A stretch of 64,000 bases of DNA from Luteimonas sp. J29. Lineage in GTDB: Bacteria; Pseudomonadota; Gammaproteobacteria; Xanthomonadales; Xanthomonadaceae. The notes beneath the pieces were generated by a model. The model ran no database searches. It saw nothing but the letters and a program-made list of their open reading frames with translations, and was not told the origin of the DNA. Positions 10,641 through 19,761 of this stretch are shown one piece after another. Positions within the stretch are counted from its first letter, which is position 1; each line of letters starts with the position of its first letter. Location: assembly GCF_000472505.1 (NCBI RefSeq), contig NZ_AWZR01000005.1, positions 1-64,000 on the forward strand. The letters run 5' to 3'. The position numbers were made by a program, and so were the translations under genes.

Positions 10641-11684
10641 ATGGATGCCGGACTCAAACAGCGCCTGATCGGTGCCGCCGTACTGGTCGCGCTGGCCGTG
10701 ATCTTCCTGCCGATGCTGGTCAAGGGCCCGGCCCCCGACAGCGGGGTCTCCGACCTGTCGATGCGCGTGCCCGACGCGCCGCAGGAGGGCTACCGCACCG
10801 TCGACCTGCCGCTGGTGGTGCCGCCCGAGGCGCCGGGCGGCGGGGTGCTGCCGGTGCCCGAGCCCGCCCCCGGGGACGGATTGCCGACGGTCGATACCGC
10901 CACCGCCTCGCCCGATGGCGACATGCTGGTCGAAGACGCGCCGCTCCCGGACGATGCCGCGGACCTGGCCACGCCGCCGGCCACGCGCCCGGCCGAACCC
11001 GCGCAAGCGGCAGCCCCGAGGCCGGCACCGGAGCCGGCGCGGCCCGACGCCGCCGCCGCGCCGAAGCTGCCGCCGACAGCCGCGGGCGGCGACTACGTGG
11101 TGCATTTCGGCGCCTTCTCCACCGAACGCGATGCGCAGCTGATCGTGCGCCAGCTGGGCGAGGCGGGCCTGACCGCCTATGCCGAGCCTTTCACGCTCAA
11201 CGGGCGCCCGGCCCAGCGCGTGCGCCTGGGGCCGTACGCCTCGCGCGAGGCGGCCGAAGTGGTGCGGGTGCGCGCGGCCCAGGTCCGCAATGACGTGACC
11301 CCGCGGGTCCTGGCGCTCGATGCCGAGGCGCCGGCCGCGCCTGCCGCGACGCCTGCCCGCGGCGCCACCGCATCCACCGCGCCGGCGTCCCCGGCGCCGG
11401 CGGCCGGGGCGCCTGCGTCCCGCACCACGCCGGCGACCGCCGCGCCGGGCGTCGGCTTCGCCGTGCAGGTCGGCGCCTTCAGCAATGCCGCCGAGGCCGA
11501 ACGCCTGCGCGAGCGCCTGCGCGGCCTGGGCTTCACCGCCTTCACCGACACGGTGGACACCGAACGCGGCCGCCTGACCCGGGTCAAGGCCGGGCCGGTG
11601 CCCGCGCGCGAGGACGCCGAGCGGCTCAAGTCGCAACTGCGCAGCCGCGCGGGGCTCGACGGGCTGGTCCGCCCGCACCCTTGA
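10641..11684 (+). CDS. SPOR-domain membrane protein, DedD-like
   Basis: 347 residues. A short cytoplasmic start ([11 protein letters not shown]) is followed by one membrane helix (about residues 10-27) and a long Pro/Ala/Asp-rich periplasmic linker. Two SPOR repeats are visible: about 153-228 ([20 protein letters not shown]) and about 272-345 ([20 protein letters not shown]). SPOR domains bind glycan strands lacking stem peptides at the division site, so a role in septal wall growth is inferred. The position between folC and purF matches dedD, but dedD has one SPOR domain and this has two. cvpA, normally next, is absent; purF follows after 61 nt. Confidence 0.88.
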   Translation: MDAGLKQRLIGAAVLVALAVIFLPMLVKGPAPDSGVSDLSMRVPDAPQEGYRTVDLPLVVPPEAPGGGVLPVPEPAPGDGLPTVDTATASPDGDMLVEDAPLPDDAADLATPPATRPAEPAQAAAPRPAPEPARPDAAAAPKLPPTAAGGDYVVHFGAFSTERDAQLIVRQLGEAGLTAYAEPFTLNGRPAQRVRLGPYASREAAEVVRVRAAQVRNDVTPRVLALDAEAPAAPAATPARGATASTAPASPAPAAGAPASRTTPATAAPGVGFAVQVGAFSNAAEAERLRERLRGLGFTAFTDTVDTERGRLTRVKAGPVPAREDAERLKSQLRSRAGLDGLVRPHP

Positions 11685-11745
11685 GCGTCCACGCAACCGC
11701 CCTCTTCCCGCAGTCCCGCCAGCAGCCCGAACCGGAACCACAGCC

Positions 11746-13218
11746 ATGTGCGGCATCATCGGCATCGTCGCCACCACCGAAGTCGCGACCGCGCTCTACG
11801 ACGGGCTGACCGTGCTCCAGCACCGCGGCCAGGACGCGGCCGGCATCGCCACCGCGAACGGCACCCAGCTGCGCGTGCACAAGGGCAACGGCCTGGTGCG
11901 CGACGTGTTCGACGCGCGGGCGATGCGGCTGCTGCAGGGCAGGGTGGGCATCGGCCACTGCCGTTATCCCACCGCAGGCAGCGAGGGCAGCGACGAGGCG
12001 CAGCCGTTCTACGTGAACTCGCCCTACGGCATCGCCCTGGCCCACAACGGCAACCTGGTGAACACCGACACCCTGCGCCGCGAGGTGTTCGAGCAGGACC
12101 GCCGCAATATCAACACCCAGTCCGACTCGGAAGTGCTGCTCAACGTGTTCGCGCACGAGCTCGACAAGAGCCGCACGCTCACGCCCGAGGCCGCGTTCCG
12201 CGCGATCGAGGGCGTGAACCGGCGCGCGCGCGGCGGCTACGCCGTGGTCGCGACGGTGCTGGGCCTGGGCCTGGTGGCATTCCGCGACCCGCACGGCATC
12301 CGCCCGCTGGTGCTGGGCAAGCGCGAGACCGAGGCCGGCAACGAGTACGCGATCGCTTCCGAATCGGTGGCGCTGGACATCCTCGGCTTCGAGCGCGTGC
12401 GCGACATCGGGCCCGGCGAGGGCGTGGTGGTGACCTCGCGCGGCGAGCTGCACACCCGCCAGTGCGCCGAGGCCGGCGTGCACGCCCCGTGCATCTTCGA
12501 ATACGTGTACTTCGCCCGCCCCGACTCGATGATCGAGAATATCTCGGTGCACAAGGCGCGCATGCGCATGGGCGTGACCCTGGGCGAGAAGATCCTGCGC
12601 CTGCGCCCGGATCACGACATCGACACCGTGATCCCGATCCCGGACACCTCGCGCGACGCCGCGCTGGAGCTGGCCAACACGATCGGGGTGAAGTACCGCG
12701 AGGGCTTCATCAAGAACCGCTACGTCGGCCGCACCTTCATCATGCCGGGGCAGGGCGAGCGGGTGAAGTCGGTCAAGCGCAAGCTCAACCCGATCCCGCT
12801 GGAGTTCCGCAACCGCGTGGTACTGCTGGTCGATGACTCGATCGTGCGCGGCACCACCTCGCAGCAGATCGTGCAGATGGCGCGCGACGCCGGCGCGCGC
12901 AAGGTGTACCTGGCCTCGGCCGCGCCGCCGGTGCGCCACCCCAACATCTACGGCATCGACATGCCCACGCCCGAGGAACTCATCGCGCACGGCCGCAGCG
13001 AGGAGGAGATCGAGCGCATGATCGGCTGCGACTGGCTGGTCTACCAGGACCTGCCGGACCTGGAGAAGGCCGTGGCCGGGCCCAAGTTCGAGGGCATGCG
13101 GTTCGATACATCCTGCTTCAGCGGCGAGTACGTGACCGGCGTGGACCCCGGCTACTTCGACGGCCTGCGCCAGCTGCGCTCGGACGACGCCAAGCGCCAG
13201 CGCCGGCTCGCGCTCTGA
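11746..13218 (+). CDS. purF: Amidophosphoribosyltransferase
   Basis: 490 residues. It catalyses the first committed step of purine synthesis, PRPP plus glutamine to 5-phosphoribosylamine, in the cytoplasm. The N-terminal glutaminase domain starts MCGIIGIV with Cys2 as nucleophile and no propeptide, followed by HRGQDAAGI and [12 protein letters not shown]. The C-terminal phosphoribosyltransferase domain carries the PRPP loop [15 protein letters not shown]. The upstream folC-SPOR gene order is kept, but cvpA is missing. No purine-repressor site was recognised in the 61-nt gap. Confidence 0.97.
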   Translation: MCGIIGIVATTEVATALYDGLTVLQHRGQDAAGIATANGTQLRVHKGNGLVRDVFDARAMRLLQGRVGIGHCRYPTAGSEGSDEAQPFYVNSPYGIALAHNGNLVNTDTLRREVFEQDRRNINTQSDSEVLLNVFAHELDKSRTLTPEAAFRAIEGVNRRARGGYAVVATVLGLGLVAFRDPHGIRPLVLGKRETEAGNEYAIASESVALDILGFERVRDIGPGEGVVVTSRGELHTRQCAEAGVHAPCIFEYVYFARPDSMIENISVHKARMRMGVTLGEKILRLRPDHDIDTVIPIPDTSRDAALELANTIGVKYREGFIKNRYVGRTFIMPGQGERVKSVKRKLNPIPLEFRNRVVLLVDDSIVRGTTSQQIVQMARDAGARKVYLASAAPPVRHPNIYGIDMPTPEELIAHGRSEEEIERMIGCDWLVYQDLPDLEKAVAGPKFEGMRFDTSCFSGEYVTGVDPGYFDGLRQLRSDDAKRQRRLAL

Positions 13219-13228
13219 ACCCGGGCCG

Positions 13229-14050
13229 ATGCCGACGCTGTTCGAGGCCGCGCGCGAGTGCCTGGACGCGGCGGCGGTCGACGACAAGATCGCGCTGACC
13301 CGCGCCCACGCCGCCGCATTCGCCCGCGGCGAACTCGCGGTGCCGGATGAGGCGCCGCCGCCCGATCCCATCCGCATGCCTGGGCGCCCGCCGCGCCCGC
13401 GCCTGGTGCACCCGCGCGAACTGCCGCGCCGTGGCCTGGGCAGCGACCCCGGCCGCGCCGCCTTCCTCCACGCGATCGCCCACATCGAACTCAACGCGGT
13501 CGACCTGGCCTGGGATGCGGCCTACCGCTTCCGCGGGATGCCGCCGGACTACTACGCGGACTGGGTGCGGATCGCCGACGACGAGGCCCGCCATTTCCTC
13601 CTGCTGCGCGAACGGCTGCGCGCGTTCGGCCACGACTACGGCGACTTCGACGCCCACAACGGCCTGTGGGAGATGTGCGAGAAGACCGCGCACGACGGGC
13701 TTGCGCGCATGGCGCTGGTGCCGCGGGTGCTGGAGGCCCGGGGGCTGGACGTGACGCCCGGGATGATCGCGAAACTGCGCTCGCTCGGCGACGACGCATC
13801 GGCCGACGCGCTGGAGGTGATCCTGCGCGAGGAGGTCGCGCACGTCGCCGCCGGCAGCCGCTGGTTCCGCTGGTTCTGCGAGCGGCGCGGCGTGGTTCCG
13901 GAACCGACGTTCCGCGCGCTGCTGGCCGAATACGCGCGCGCGGTGCTGCACGGCCCGTTCAACCTCGAGGCGCGCGGCGCCGCCGGCTTCAGCGAGGAGG
14001 AACTGGCCGCGCTGCAGCAGGCCGCGCAAGACGCCGCCGCGACGCCGTAG
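13229..14050 (+). CDS. DUF455 ferritin-like protein
   Basis: 273 residues beginning 10 nt after purF. The DUF455 signatures FLHAIAHIELNAVDLAWDA, DDEARHFLLLRERL and REEVAHV supply Glu and His residues in the arrangement of a ferritin-like di-metal four-helix bundle. The biochemical role of the family is not established; some members lie near tRNA-modifying or stress genes. The TAG stop lies within the left arm of a REP-like inverted repeat. Cotranscription with purF is likely from the spacing. Confidence 0.85.
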   Translation: MPTLFEAARECLDAAAVDDKIALTRAHAAAFARGELAVPDEAPPPDPIRMPGRPPRPRLVHPRELPRRGLGSDPGRAAFLHAIAHIELNAVDLAWDAAYRFRGMPPDYYADWVRIADDEARHFLLLRERLRAFGHDYGDFDAHNGLWEMCEKTAHDGLARMALVPRVLEARGLDVTPGMIAKLRSLGDDASADALEVILREEVAHVAAGSRWFRWFCERRGVVPEPTFRALLAEYARAVLHGPFNLEARGAAGFSEEELAALQQAAQDAAATP

Positions 14051-14143
14051 GAGTGGCTTCAGCCGCGACCGCGATCCGGACAATTCGGGAAGGCCGGTCC
14101 AGGGAAGCCCGACCCGCCCGGTCGCGGCTGAAGCCGCTCCTAC
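14047..14143. repeat. REP-like inverted repeat between convergent genes
   Basis: Two 24-nt arms, 14047-14070 and 14120-14143, are reverse complements with a single mismatch (T at 14053 versus C in the other arm, still G-U pairable in RNA). The core is GGCTTCAGCCGCGACC. Each arm contains its own mini-hairpin GGCT-TC-AGCC. The 49-nt spacer is unrelated. The left arm holds the TAG stop of the DUF455 gene and the right arm the TAG stop of lpxH. This core is a familiar extragenic repeat of xanthomonads; here it probably acts as a two-way terminator. Confidence 0.85.
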
Positions 14144-14895
14144 AGCCCGTCCTGCGGGGCGAGGGGCAGGGCGCGCAGGTCGTAGCCTCCGTCCGACACG
14201 CGCAGCACCGAGCCCTGGGTGTACCAGTCGCCGAGCACGATCCGGCGGCGCGCGCGGCCGCCCGCTTCCAGCGCGTGGATCGCGGGCCGGTGGGTGTGGC
14301 CGTGGATCAGGGTGTCCACGCCGTAGCGGACGAAGGTGTCCTCGACCGTGGCCGGGGCGACGTCCGTGATCGTCTCCATCGTGCCCGCCTGCTGCAGTCC
14401 GCCCTGGTGGGCCTGGCTGGCGGCGCGCGCGCGGGCCGCGAACTCGAGCCGGGCCTGCAGCGGCTGGGCGAGGAAACCCGCCTGCCATGCCGGATCGCGG
14501 GTCTGGGCGCGGAAGGCCTGGTAGGCGTGGTCGTCCGTGCACAGCTGGTCGCCGTGGCTGATGAGCACCGGCGCGCCCGCGAGGACGATCACCGCCGGGT
14601 CGGGCAGGATCGCGAAGCCCGCCCGGGCCGCGTAGCCGGCGCCGAGCAGGAAGTCGCGGTTGCCACGCTGGAAGTACACCGGCACGCCGGCGTCGGCGAG
14701 CGCGCGCAGCCGTTCGGCCACCACCGCGCCGGCCTCGGACGGATCGTCGTCGCCCACCCAGGCCTCGAACAGGTCGCCGAGGATGTACAGGGCCTCGGCG
14801 TCGCGGGCCTCGCCGTCGAGGAAGCCGCAGAACAGGCGCGTGATGTGCGGCCGGGCCGGGTCCAGGTGCAGGTCGGAGATGAACAGCGTCGCCAT
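14140..14895 (-). CDS. lpxH: UDP-2,3-diacylglucosamine diphosphatase
   Basis: 251 residues. It hydrolyses UDP-2,3-diacylglucosamine to lipid X and UMP in the lipid A pathway, as a peripheral inner-membrane Mn2+ calcineurin-like phosphoesterase. Metal ligands by motif: SDLHLD near the start (Asp8, His10), [32 protein letters not shown], and IHGHTHRPA near residue 197. The protein is slightly longer than the 240-residue E. coli enzyme. The TAG stop falls inside the right arm of the REP-like repeat. It is divergent from gltX across an 80-nt gap. Confidence 0.95.
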   Translation of the reverse strand: MATLFISDLHLDPARPHITRLFCGFLDGEARDAEALYILGDLFEAWVGDDDPSEAGAVVAERLRALADAGVPVYFQRGNRDFLLGAGYAARAGFAILPDPAVIVLAGAPVLISHGDQLCTDDHAYQAFRAQTRDPAWQAGFLAQPLQARLEFAARARAASQAHQGGLQQAGTMETITDVAPATVEDTFVRYGVDTLIHGHTHRPAIHALEAGGRARRRIVLGDWYTQGSVLRVSDGGYDLRALPLAPQDGL

Positions 14896-14941
14896 CGCGC
14901 GATTGTAGGCGTCCGCCGGGGCGGTGGCGGCCCCGACCCGG

Positions 14942-14947
14942 TAACAT
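14942..14947 (+). promoter_or_regulatory. Predicted -10 element of gltX
   Basis: TAACAT, 28 nt upstream of the chosen gltX ATG. The ATG at 14946 overlaps this hexamer, which argues against using it as the translation start. Confidence 0.4.
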
Positions 14948-14975
14948 GGGCGTCTTTCCAGCCCTGCCTGCCCAG

Positions 14976-16379
14976 ATGACCTGCCGTACCCGCTTCGCCC
15001 CCAGTCCCACCGGCTTCCTGCACATCGGCGGCGCGCGCACCGCGCTGTACTGCTGGCTGGAGGCGCGGCACCGCGGCGGCCAGTTCATCCTGCGGATCGA
15101 GGACACCGACCGCGAGCGCAGCACCCAGGCCGCGATCGACGCGATCCTCGAGGCCATGGACTGGCTGGGGCTGGACTACGACGAAGGCCCGATCTTCCAG
15201 ACCCAGCGCCTGGACCGCTACCGCGAGGTCGCCGAACGGCTGGTGGCCGAGGGCAAGGCCTACTACGCCTACGAGAGCAGGGAGGAGCTCGAGGCGATGC
15301 GCGAGGCCGCGATGGCCCGCGGCGAGAAGCCGCGCTACAACGGCGCGTACCGCGACCGCGACGAGCCCAGGCGCGACGATCCGAACCGGGTGATCCGGTT
15401 CAAGAACCCGCAGGGCGGCGTGGTGGCCTGGGACGACAAGGTCAAGGGCCGGATCGAGATCGCCAACAGCGAACTCGACGACCTGGTGATCCTGCGCGCC
15501 GACGGCTACGCCACCTACAACTTCGCGGTGGTGGTCGACGACATGGACATGCGCATCACCGACGTGGTGCGCGGCGACGACCACGTCAACAACACCCCGC
15601 GCCAGATCAACCTTTACCGCGCGCTGGGCGCGCCGGTGCCGGACTTCGCGCACCTGCCGATGATCCTCGACGAGCACGGCGCCAAGCTCAGCAAGCGCAC
15701 CGGCGCGGCCGACGTCATGCAGTACCGCGACGCCGGATACCTGCCGCACGCGCTGCTCAACTACCTGGTGCGGCTGGGCTGGTCGCACGGCGACCAGGAG
15801 ATCTTCTCCATCGAGGAGATGCAGCGCCTGTTCGAGCTCAAGGACGTCAATGCCAAGGCCTCGCGCCTGGACCCGGCCAAGCTCGGCTGGCTCAACCAGC
15901 AGTACCTGAAGAACGACGACCCCGCCGACGTCGCCCGGCACCTGGAATGGCACCTGCGCCAGTGCGGCTTCGACCTGTCCGCCGGTCCCGCGCCGGCCGA
16001 CGTCGTGGTCGCGCTGCGCGACCGCGTGCAGACGCTGCGCGACATGGCCGAGCGCGCCTCGGTCTGGTTCCGCCCGCTCGAGCGCTACGACGACGCGGCC
16101 GTGGCCAAGCACCTGAAGGCCGGCGCGGACACGCCGCTCAGGGACGCGCGCGAGCGCTTGGCCGCGCTGCCGGAGTGGACCGTGGAGGCGATCGGTGCCG
16201 CGCTGCAGGCCACCGCCGAGGCGCTGGGCCTGGGCATGGGCAAGGTGGCCCAGCCGATGCGGGTGGCGATCACCGGCACCCAGGTCAGTCCCGACATCGC
16301 CCATACCGTGTACCTGGCCGGCCGCGAGGAGGCGCTCAGGCGCATCGACGCCGCCATCGCCCTGGTGCCCGCCGGTTGA
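14976..16379 (+). CDS. gltX: Glutamate--tRNA ligase
   Basis: 467 residues from ATG 14976. The upstream in-frame ATG at 14946 would add ten residues but lies in a probable -10 box, and family members begin just before the motif [15 protein letters not shown]. Class I aminoacyl-tRNA synthetase charging tRNA-Glu with glutamate. Seen: the HIGH-type motif HIGG, the KMSKS-type motif [26 protein letters not shown], and an all-helical anticodon-binding C-terminal half. Whether it discriminates between tRNA-Glu and tRNA-Gln cannot be decided here. zur follows 31 nt downstream. Confidence 0.96.
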   Translation: MTCRTRFAPSPTGFLHIGGARTALYCWLEARHRGGQFILRIEDTDRERSTQAAIDAILEAMDWLGLDYDEGPIFQTQRLDRYREVAERLVAEGKAYYAYESREELEAMREAAMARGEKPRYNGAYRDRDEPRRDDPNRVIRFKNPQGGVVAWDDKVKGRIEIANSELDDLVILRADGYATYNFAVVVDDMDMRITDVVRGDDHVNNTPRQINLYRALGAPVPDFAHLPMILDEHGAKLSKRTGAADVMQYRDAGYLPHALLNYLVRLGWSHGDQEIFSIEEMQRLFELKDVNAKASRLDPAKLGWLNQQYLKNDDPADVARHLEWHLRQCGFDLSAGPAPADVVVALRDRVQTLRDMAERASVWFRPLERYDDAAVAKHLKAGADTPLRDARERLAALPEWTVEAIGAALQATAEALGLGMGKVAQPMRVAITGTQVSPDIAHTVYLAGREEALRRIDAAIALVPAG

Positions 16380-16410
16380 GAACCGGCCGCGGCGGCGCCA
16401 TCATCGGCCA

Positions 16411-16941
16411 ATGGGCAAGCGCGCGCTGAACCACGCCACCGGCTGCATCGACCCCGACCACCACGTGCACGACGCGCGTGGATTCGTGCGCGCGGTCGAG
16501 CGCGCCTGCCAGGAACGCGGCCTCCGGCTCACGCCGATCCGTGCCCGGGTGCTGACCCTGGTGGCCGAGGCGGGAAGGCCGGTGAAGGCCTATGACCTGC
16601 TCGACCAGGTGCGCGCGGGCAAGGGCGTGGGCGCCGACGCGCCGCCCACGGTGTACCGCGCGCTGGATTTCCTGCTTGCCAACGGCTTCATCCACAAGCT
16701 GCAGTCGGTCAACGCGTTCGTCGCCTGCCACCATCCCGACAGCGCGCAGCACTCGGTCCCGTTCCTGATCTGCAACCGCTGCCACGGCGCGGTGGAGCTG
16801 GAGGACGCGGACGTGGTCGCCGCCCTCGACGCCCGCGCCCGGGCACTGGGCTTCGTGCCGCAGGCGCAGACGCTGGAAGTGCACGGGCTGTGCGCGGAAT
16901 GCGCGACGGGCAATGCGCCCGCGCGTGGCGCCGACGACTGA
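16411..16941 (+). CDS. zur: Fur-family zinc uptake regulator
   Basis: 176 residues. The N-terminal winged helix has RGLRLTPIRARVLTLVAEAGRPVKAYDLLDQV and PPTVYRALDFLLANGFIHKL. The C-terminal dimerisation domain has ACHHPD and two CxxC pairs, CNRC and CAEC, that form the structural zinc site of Zur and Fur proteins. Zur rather than Fur is favoured by the FVACHHP motif and by the neighbours: a ZnuD-like receptor with a His-rich loop and a matching operator. It would repress zinc uptake genes when zinc is sufficient. It is convergent with the receptor gene, with a 24-nt gap. Confidence 0.9.
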   Translation: MGKRALNHATGCIDPDHHVHDARGFVRAVERACQERGLRLTPIRARVLTLVAEAGRPVKAYDLLDQVRAGKGVGADAPPTVYRALDFLLANGFIHKLQSVNAFVACHHPDSAQHSVPFLICNRCHGAVELEDADVVAALDARARALGFVPQAQTLEVHGLCAECATGNAPARGADD

Positions 16942-16965
16942 CACCGCGGCCGGGCCGCGCGTGCG

Positions 16966-19164
16966 CTAGAAGAAGAACCGGATCCCCGCGGCCACGCTGC
17001 GACCCGGCAGCGGCGCCAGGTCGCGCAGGAAGGAGGTGTGCGGCCGCGCCTCGCGGTCGAGCAGGTTGCTGGCGTCCACGAACAGCTCCATGGCGCTGCC
17101 GTCGGCGGTGTCCCGGTGCCAGGCGAGGTTGGCGTTGACCAGCAGGTAACCCGGGCTCGGCGCCTCGTGCGCGGCCACGCGGTGCTGCCGCGCGTGGTGG
17201 ATCGCGCCGATGCCGGCGCGCCATGCGTCGCTTTCGAAGCGCAGCTCGGCGCCGGTGCGGCGGGGCGCGAGCCGCGGCAGGTTGCCGTCCAGCGCGAGTT
17301 CCGCAGTGTGGACGTGGAGGTGGTCGCCGTGCGGCACGGCGAACGACACCGTGCGGGTGCCGTCGCCGTCGAGCCGGCCGCGGACGGCGTCGGCGAAGGT
17401 GCGCAGGGTCCAGCTGCCGTGGAGGCCTTCGTGCAGGGCCCACTGCAGGTCGAGCTCGCCGCCGGTGAAGCGCGCGTCGGCCTGGTTCCAGGCGCGCACC
17501 GGCGTGCCGCCGTCCTCGACGCCGGTGTCGGCGAGGTAGATGAAGTCGCGGTAGTCGATCGCGTACAGCGAGGCGCCCACGCGTACCCGGCCGTGGTGCC
17601 AGTGGACGCCGGCCTCGATCCGGTTCGCGGTTTCGCGGCGCAGGGCCGGATCGCCGAACTCCCAGCTGCGCGTGGCCACGTGCAGGCCGTCGGAGTACAG
17701 CTCCTCGGCCGTGGGCGAGCGTTGCGCGCGGTCGAGTCCGAACGACAGGTGCAGGTCGTCGCCGACGTGCCAGCGCGCGGCCGCGGACAGGCTGGTGGCG
17801 CCGAAGCTGCGCGAGGGACTGCCCGCCCGGGCGCCGTCGGCATCGACGCGGTTGCGGTCGTGGCGCGCGCCGAGTTCGAGTTCCAGCGCGTCGAAGCGGC
17901 GGCTGCCGATCCAGAACAGGCCGATGTCGCGCGAGCGCGAACCCGGCACGAAGGCCTCCTCGCCCTCGGCCTCGAACCTGCGCCGCCAGGCCTGCAGGCC
18001 GAAGGCGCCGTCCCAGCCAGCCCAGGGGCGGTGGGCGAGTTCCAGGCGCAGTTCGGTGCTGTCGTTCCGGAACACCGTGCCGACCTCGCGGCCTTCGAAC
18101 TCGGTGTGGTTGTAGGTGGTGCGGGCCAGCTTCACCCGCAGCGTGTCGAAGGCGCCGGGCCCGTCGAGGCCGGCGCGGACTTCCTGGCGGCGCTGGTCCA
18201 TCGCGACGTGGGTCGCGTCGTGGTCGCCCGCGGGTCCATGCCCGCCTGCTTCGTGCCCGTCCCCGTGGTCATGGTCGTGGTCGTCGTCGTGACCCTCGCC
18301 GGGATGCGCGTGGCCGGGAATGCCGTAGCGGCTGCTGAACAGGCTGGCGCCGGCGCCGATGAAGCCGCGCTCGCCCACCCACGACATTCCCAGCGCGCCG
18401 CTGTCGGTGCGCACGAAACTGTTGGGCAGGCGGCCATGGACGTCGTGTTCCCCGTGGTCGTGCGCTTCGGCGCGCAGGCTGGCGCTCTCCGCATGGCCCG
18501 GGATGCGGTAGTCGCCGGTCTCGCGATGCAGGGCGTCGAGATGGAAGACCACGCGCCCGGACGCCGAGGTCCCGTCCAGGCGCACCAGCCCGGTCCGCTC
18601 GTCGCTGCCGCTGGCGGCGCGCAGCTCGGCGCGGCCCTGGAGCGGTTCGGTCGTCGCGCGTTCGGGGACGCGGCCGTCGACGACGTTCACCGCCCCACCG
18701 ATCGCGCCGCTGCCGTAGAGCAGGGTGGCCGGCCCCTTGAGCACCTCGACCTGGTCGGCGAGGAAGGGTTCGATCGCCACCGCATGATCGACGCTCACCG
18801 TCGACACGTCGCCCGAGGCCAGACCGTCGTTGAGCACCTGCACGCGTGCGCCGTCGAGGCCGCGGATCACGGGGCGGCCCACACCCGGGCCGAAGTACGA
18901 CGACTGGACGCCGGGCAGGCGGCTCACCGTCTCGCCCAGGCTCACCGCGCGGACCTCGTCCAGCCGGCTCCCGGCCAGGACTTCGACCGGCCGAGCCAGG
19001 TCCTCGGCGGTCCGCGGGAGGGGATTGGCCCGCACCACCACCTCGTCCAGGTCCTTGATGTCCCCGTGGCGGGGATCGTCGTGGTCGGCGGAGGCGGATG
19101 CGGTGGAAGAGAGCGCGAGCAGGATCGCTGCCGCGAGCGCGCACAGGGCGGGATGGTCGTGCAT
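16966..19164 (-). CDS. ZnuD-like TonB-dependent zinc receptor
   Basis: 732 residues. Signal peptide ending near ASASA; plug domain with LDEVVVRANPLPRTAEDLARP, SRLPGVQSSYFGPG, GRPVIRGLDGARVQVLNDG and EVLKGPATLLYGSGAIGG; then a 22-strand barrel ending in GIRFFF, whose terminal Phe fits the Bam signal. A loop at about residues 285-320 is full of His and Asp (GHDDDHDHDHGDGHEAGGH), as in ZnuD, and likely captures Zn2+. Transport would need TonB-ExbBD, not in this window. A candidate Zur operator lies 26 nt upstream of the start and zur is the next gene downstream, so zinc-repressed expression is inferred. Confidence 0.88.
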   Translation of the reverse strand: MHDHPALCALAAAILLALSSTASASADHDDPRHGDIKDLDEVVVRANPLPRTAEDLARPVEVLAGSRLDEVRAVSLGETVSRLPGVQSSYFGPGVGRPVIRGLDGARVQVLNDGLASGDVSTVSVDHAVAIEPFLADQVEVLKGPATLLYGSGAIGGAVNVVDGRVPERATTEPLQGRAELRAASGSDERTGLVRLDGTSASGRVVFHLDALHRETGDYRIPGHAESASLRAEAHDHGEHDVHGRLPNSFVRTDSGALGMSWVGERGFIGAGASLFSSRYGIPGHAHPGEGHDDDHDHDHGDGHEAGGHGPAGDHDATHVAMDQRRQEVRAGLDGPGAFDTLRVKLARTTYNHTEFEGREVGTVFRNDSTELRLELAHRPWAGWDGAFGLQAWRRRFEAEGEEAFVPGSRSRDIGLFWIGSRRFDALELELGARHDRNRVDADGARAGSPSRSFGATSLSAAARWHVGDDLHLSFGLDRAQRSPTAEELYSDGLHVATRSWEFGDPALRRETANRIEAGVHWHHGRVRVGASLYAIDYRDFIYLADTGVEDGGTPVRAWNQADARFTGGELDLQWALHEGLHGSWTLRTFADAVRGRLDGDGTRTVSFAVPHGDHLHVHTAELALDGNLPRLAPRRTGAELRFESDAWRAGIGAIHHARQHRVAAHEAPSPGYLLVNANLAWHRDTADGSAMELFVDASNLLDREARPHTSFLRDLAPLPGRSVAAGIRFFF

Positions 19165-19189
19165 GGGAGGGGGGATGGCGTGGGGTCCA

Positions 19190-19212
19190 GTGATGTTATA
19201 CTATTACGATTC
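19190..19212. promoter_or_regulatory. Candidate Zur operator in divergent promoter
   Basis: The core is GTTATA-C-TATTAC (19195-19207), a near-perfect dyad, flanked by TGAT on the left and GATT on the right. It resembles the proteobacterial Zur consensus built on GTTATAnTATAAC. The site overlaps possible -10 elements in both directions (TATACT, 19197-19202, plus strand) between the zinc receptor and the MerC-like gene, and is an AT-rich patch in a GC-rich region. Confidence 0.7.
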
Positions 19213-19245
19213 CAGTCGCCCGCCGCTGTCAACCCGTCTTCCGTC

Positions 19246-19656
19246 ATGCCCCACCACCACCGCCATCGATGGCTCGACCGCTTCGGCGCCGCAGGCTCGC
19301 TGGCCTGCGCGGCGCACTGCGCGCTGCTGCCGCTGGCGATCGCCGCGCTGCCTTCGCTCGGCCTGGCGATGTGGCTCGGCGACGGGTTGGAGCTGGGCTT
19401 CGTGGTGTTCGCTTCGCTGCTGGGTGCGTCCAGCCTGCTCTGGGGCTACCGCCGCCACCGCGCCCTGCGCGCGCTCGGGCTGCTGCTGCCCGGACTGCTG
19501 GTACTCTGGGCGGGCGTGCTCTACGCGCCGCTGCACGAGTCGGTGGTCCCGCATGCGGTGGCGATGACGTTCGGCGGGACCCTGGTCGGCCTCGGCCACC
19601 TGGTGAACCTGCGCCTGAACCACGGCCACGTCCACGACGCCAGCTGCGCGCACTGA
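19246..19656 (+). CDS. MerC-domain integral membrane protein
   Basis: 136 residues from ATG 19246; the frame is open far upstream but that part is antisense to the receptor gene. About four membrane helices. Helix 1 carries AAGSLACAAHCALLPLAIAA, whose CAAHC resembles the metal-binding Cys motif of MerC mercury carriers. Both ends are His-rich (MPHHHRHRW and NHGHVHDASCAH) and would lie outside the helices. No mer genes are near. The shared promoter region with a zinc receptor and its Zur-like site suggests zinc or another divalent metal as substrate. That is inference from context. Confidence 0.8.
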   Translation: MPHHHRHRWLDRFGAAGSLACAAHCALLPLAIAALPSLGLAMWLGDGLELGFVVFASLLGASSLLWGYRRHRALRALGLLLPGLLVLWAGVLYAPLHESVVPHAVAMTFGGTLVGLGHLVNLRLNHGHVHDASCAH

Positions 19657-19672
19657 GGGCGGCGGGGCCGCA

Positions 19673-19681
19673 TGCTAGAAT
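19673..19681 (+). promoter_or_regulatory. Extended -10 of the THX gene
   Basis: TGCTAGAAT, an extended -10 (TG, one base, TAGAAT), 80 nt upstream of the ATG, implying a leader of about 75 nt. Confidence 0.45.
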
Positions 19682-19761
19682 CCGCGGCCTCGCGCCAGTG
19701 CGCGGCGGCCCCCGGGGCCGTATTTCTTTCTGCCGAATTCCAAGCATCCAGGAGCACGACG

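Noticed and set aside
14946-14975. Upstream ATG as gltX start
   Set aside because: It lies in a probable -10 hexamer and family members begin at the later ATG.
19190-19212. Reading the operator as a Fur box
   Set aside because: The GTTATA centre with single-base spacer fits Zur better than the GATAAT repeats of Fur, and the context is zinc-related.
17038-19245. Long plus-strand frame ahead of the MerC-like gene
   Set aside because: Antisense of the TonB receptor. Only the last 136 codons from ATG 19246 are protein-like.
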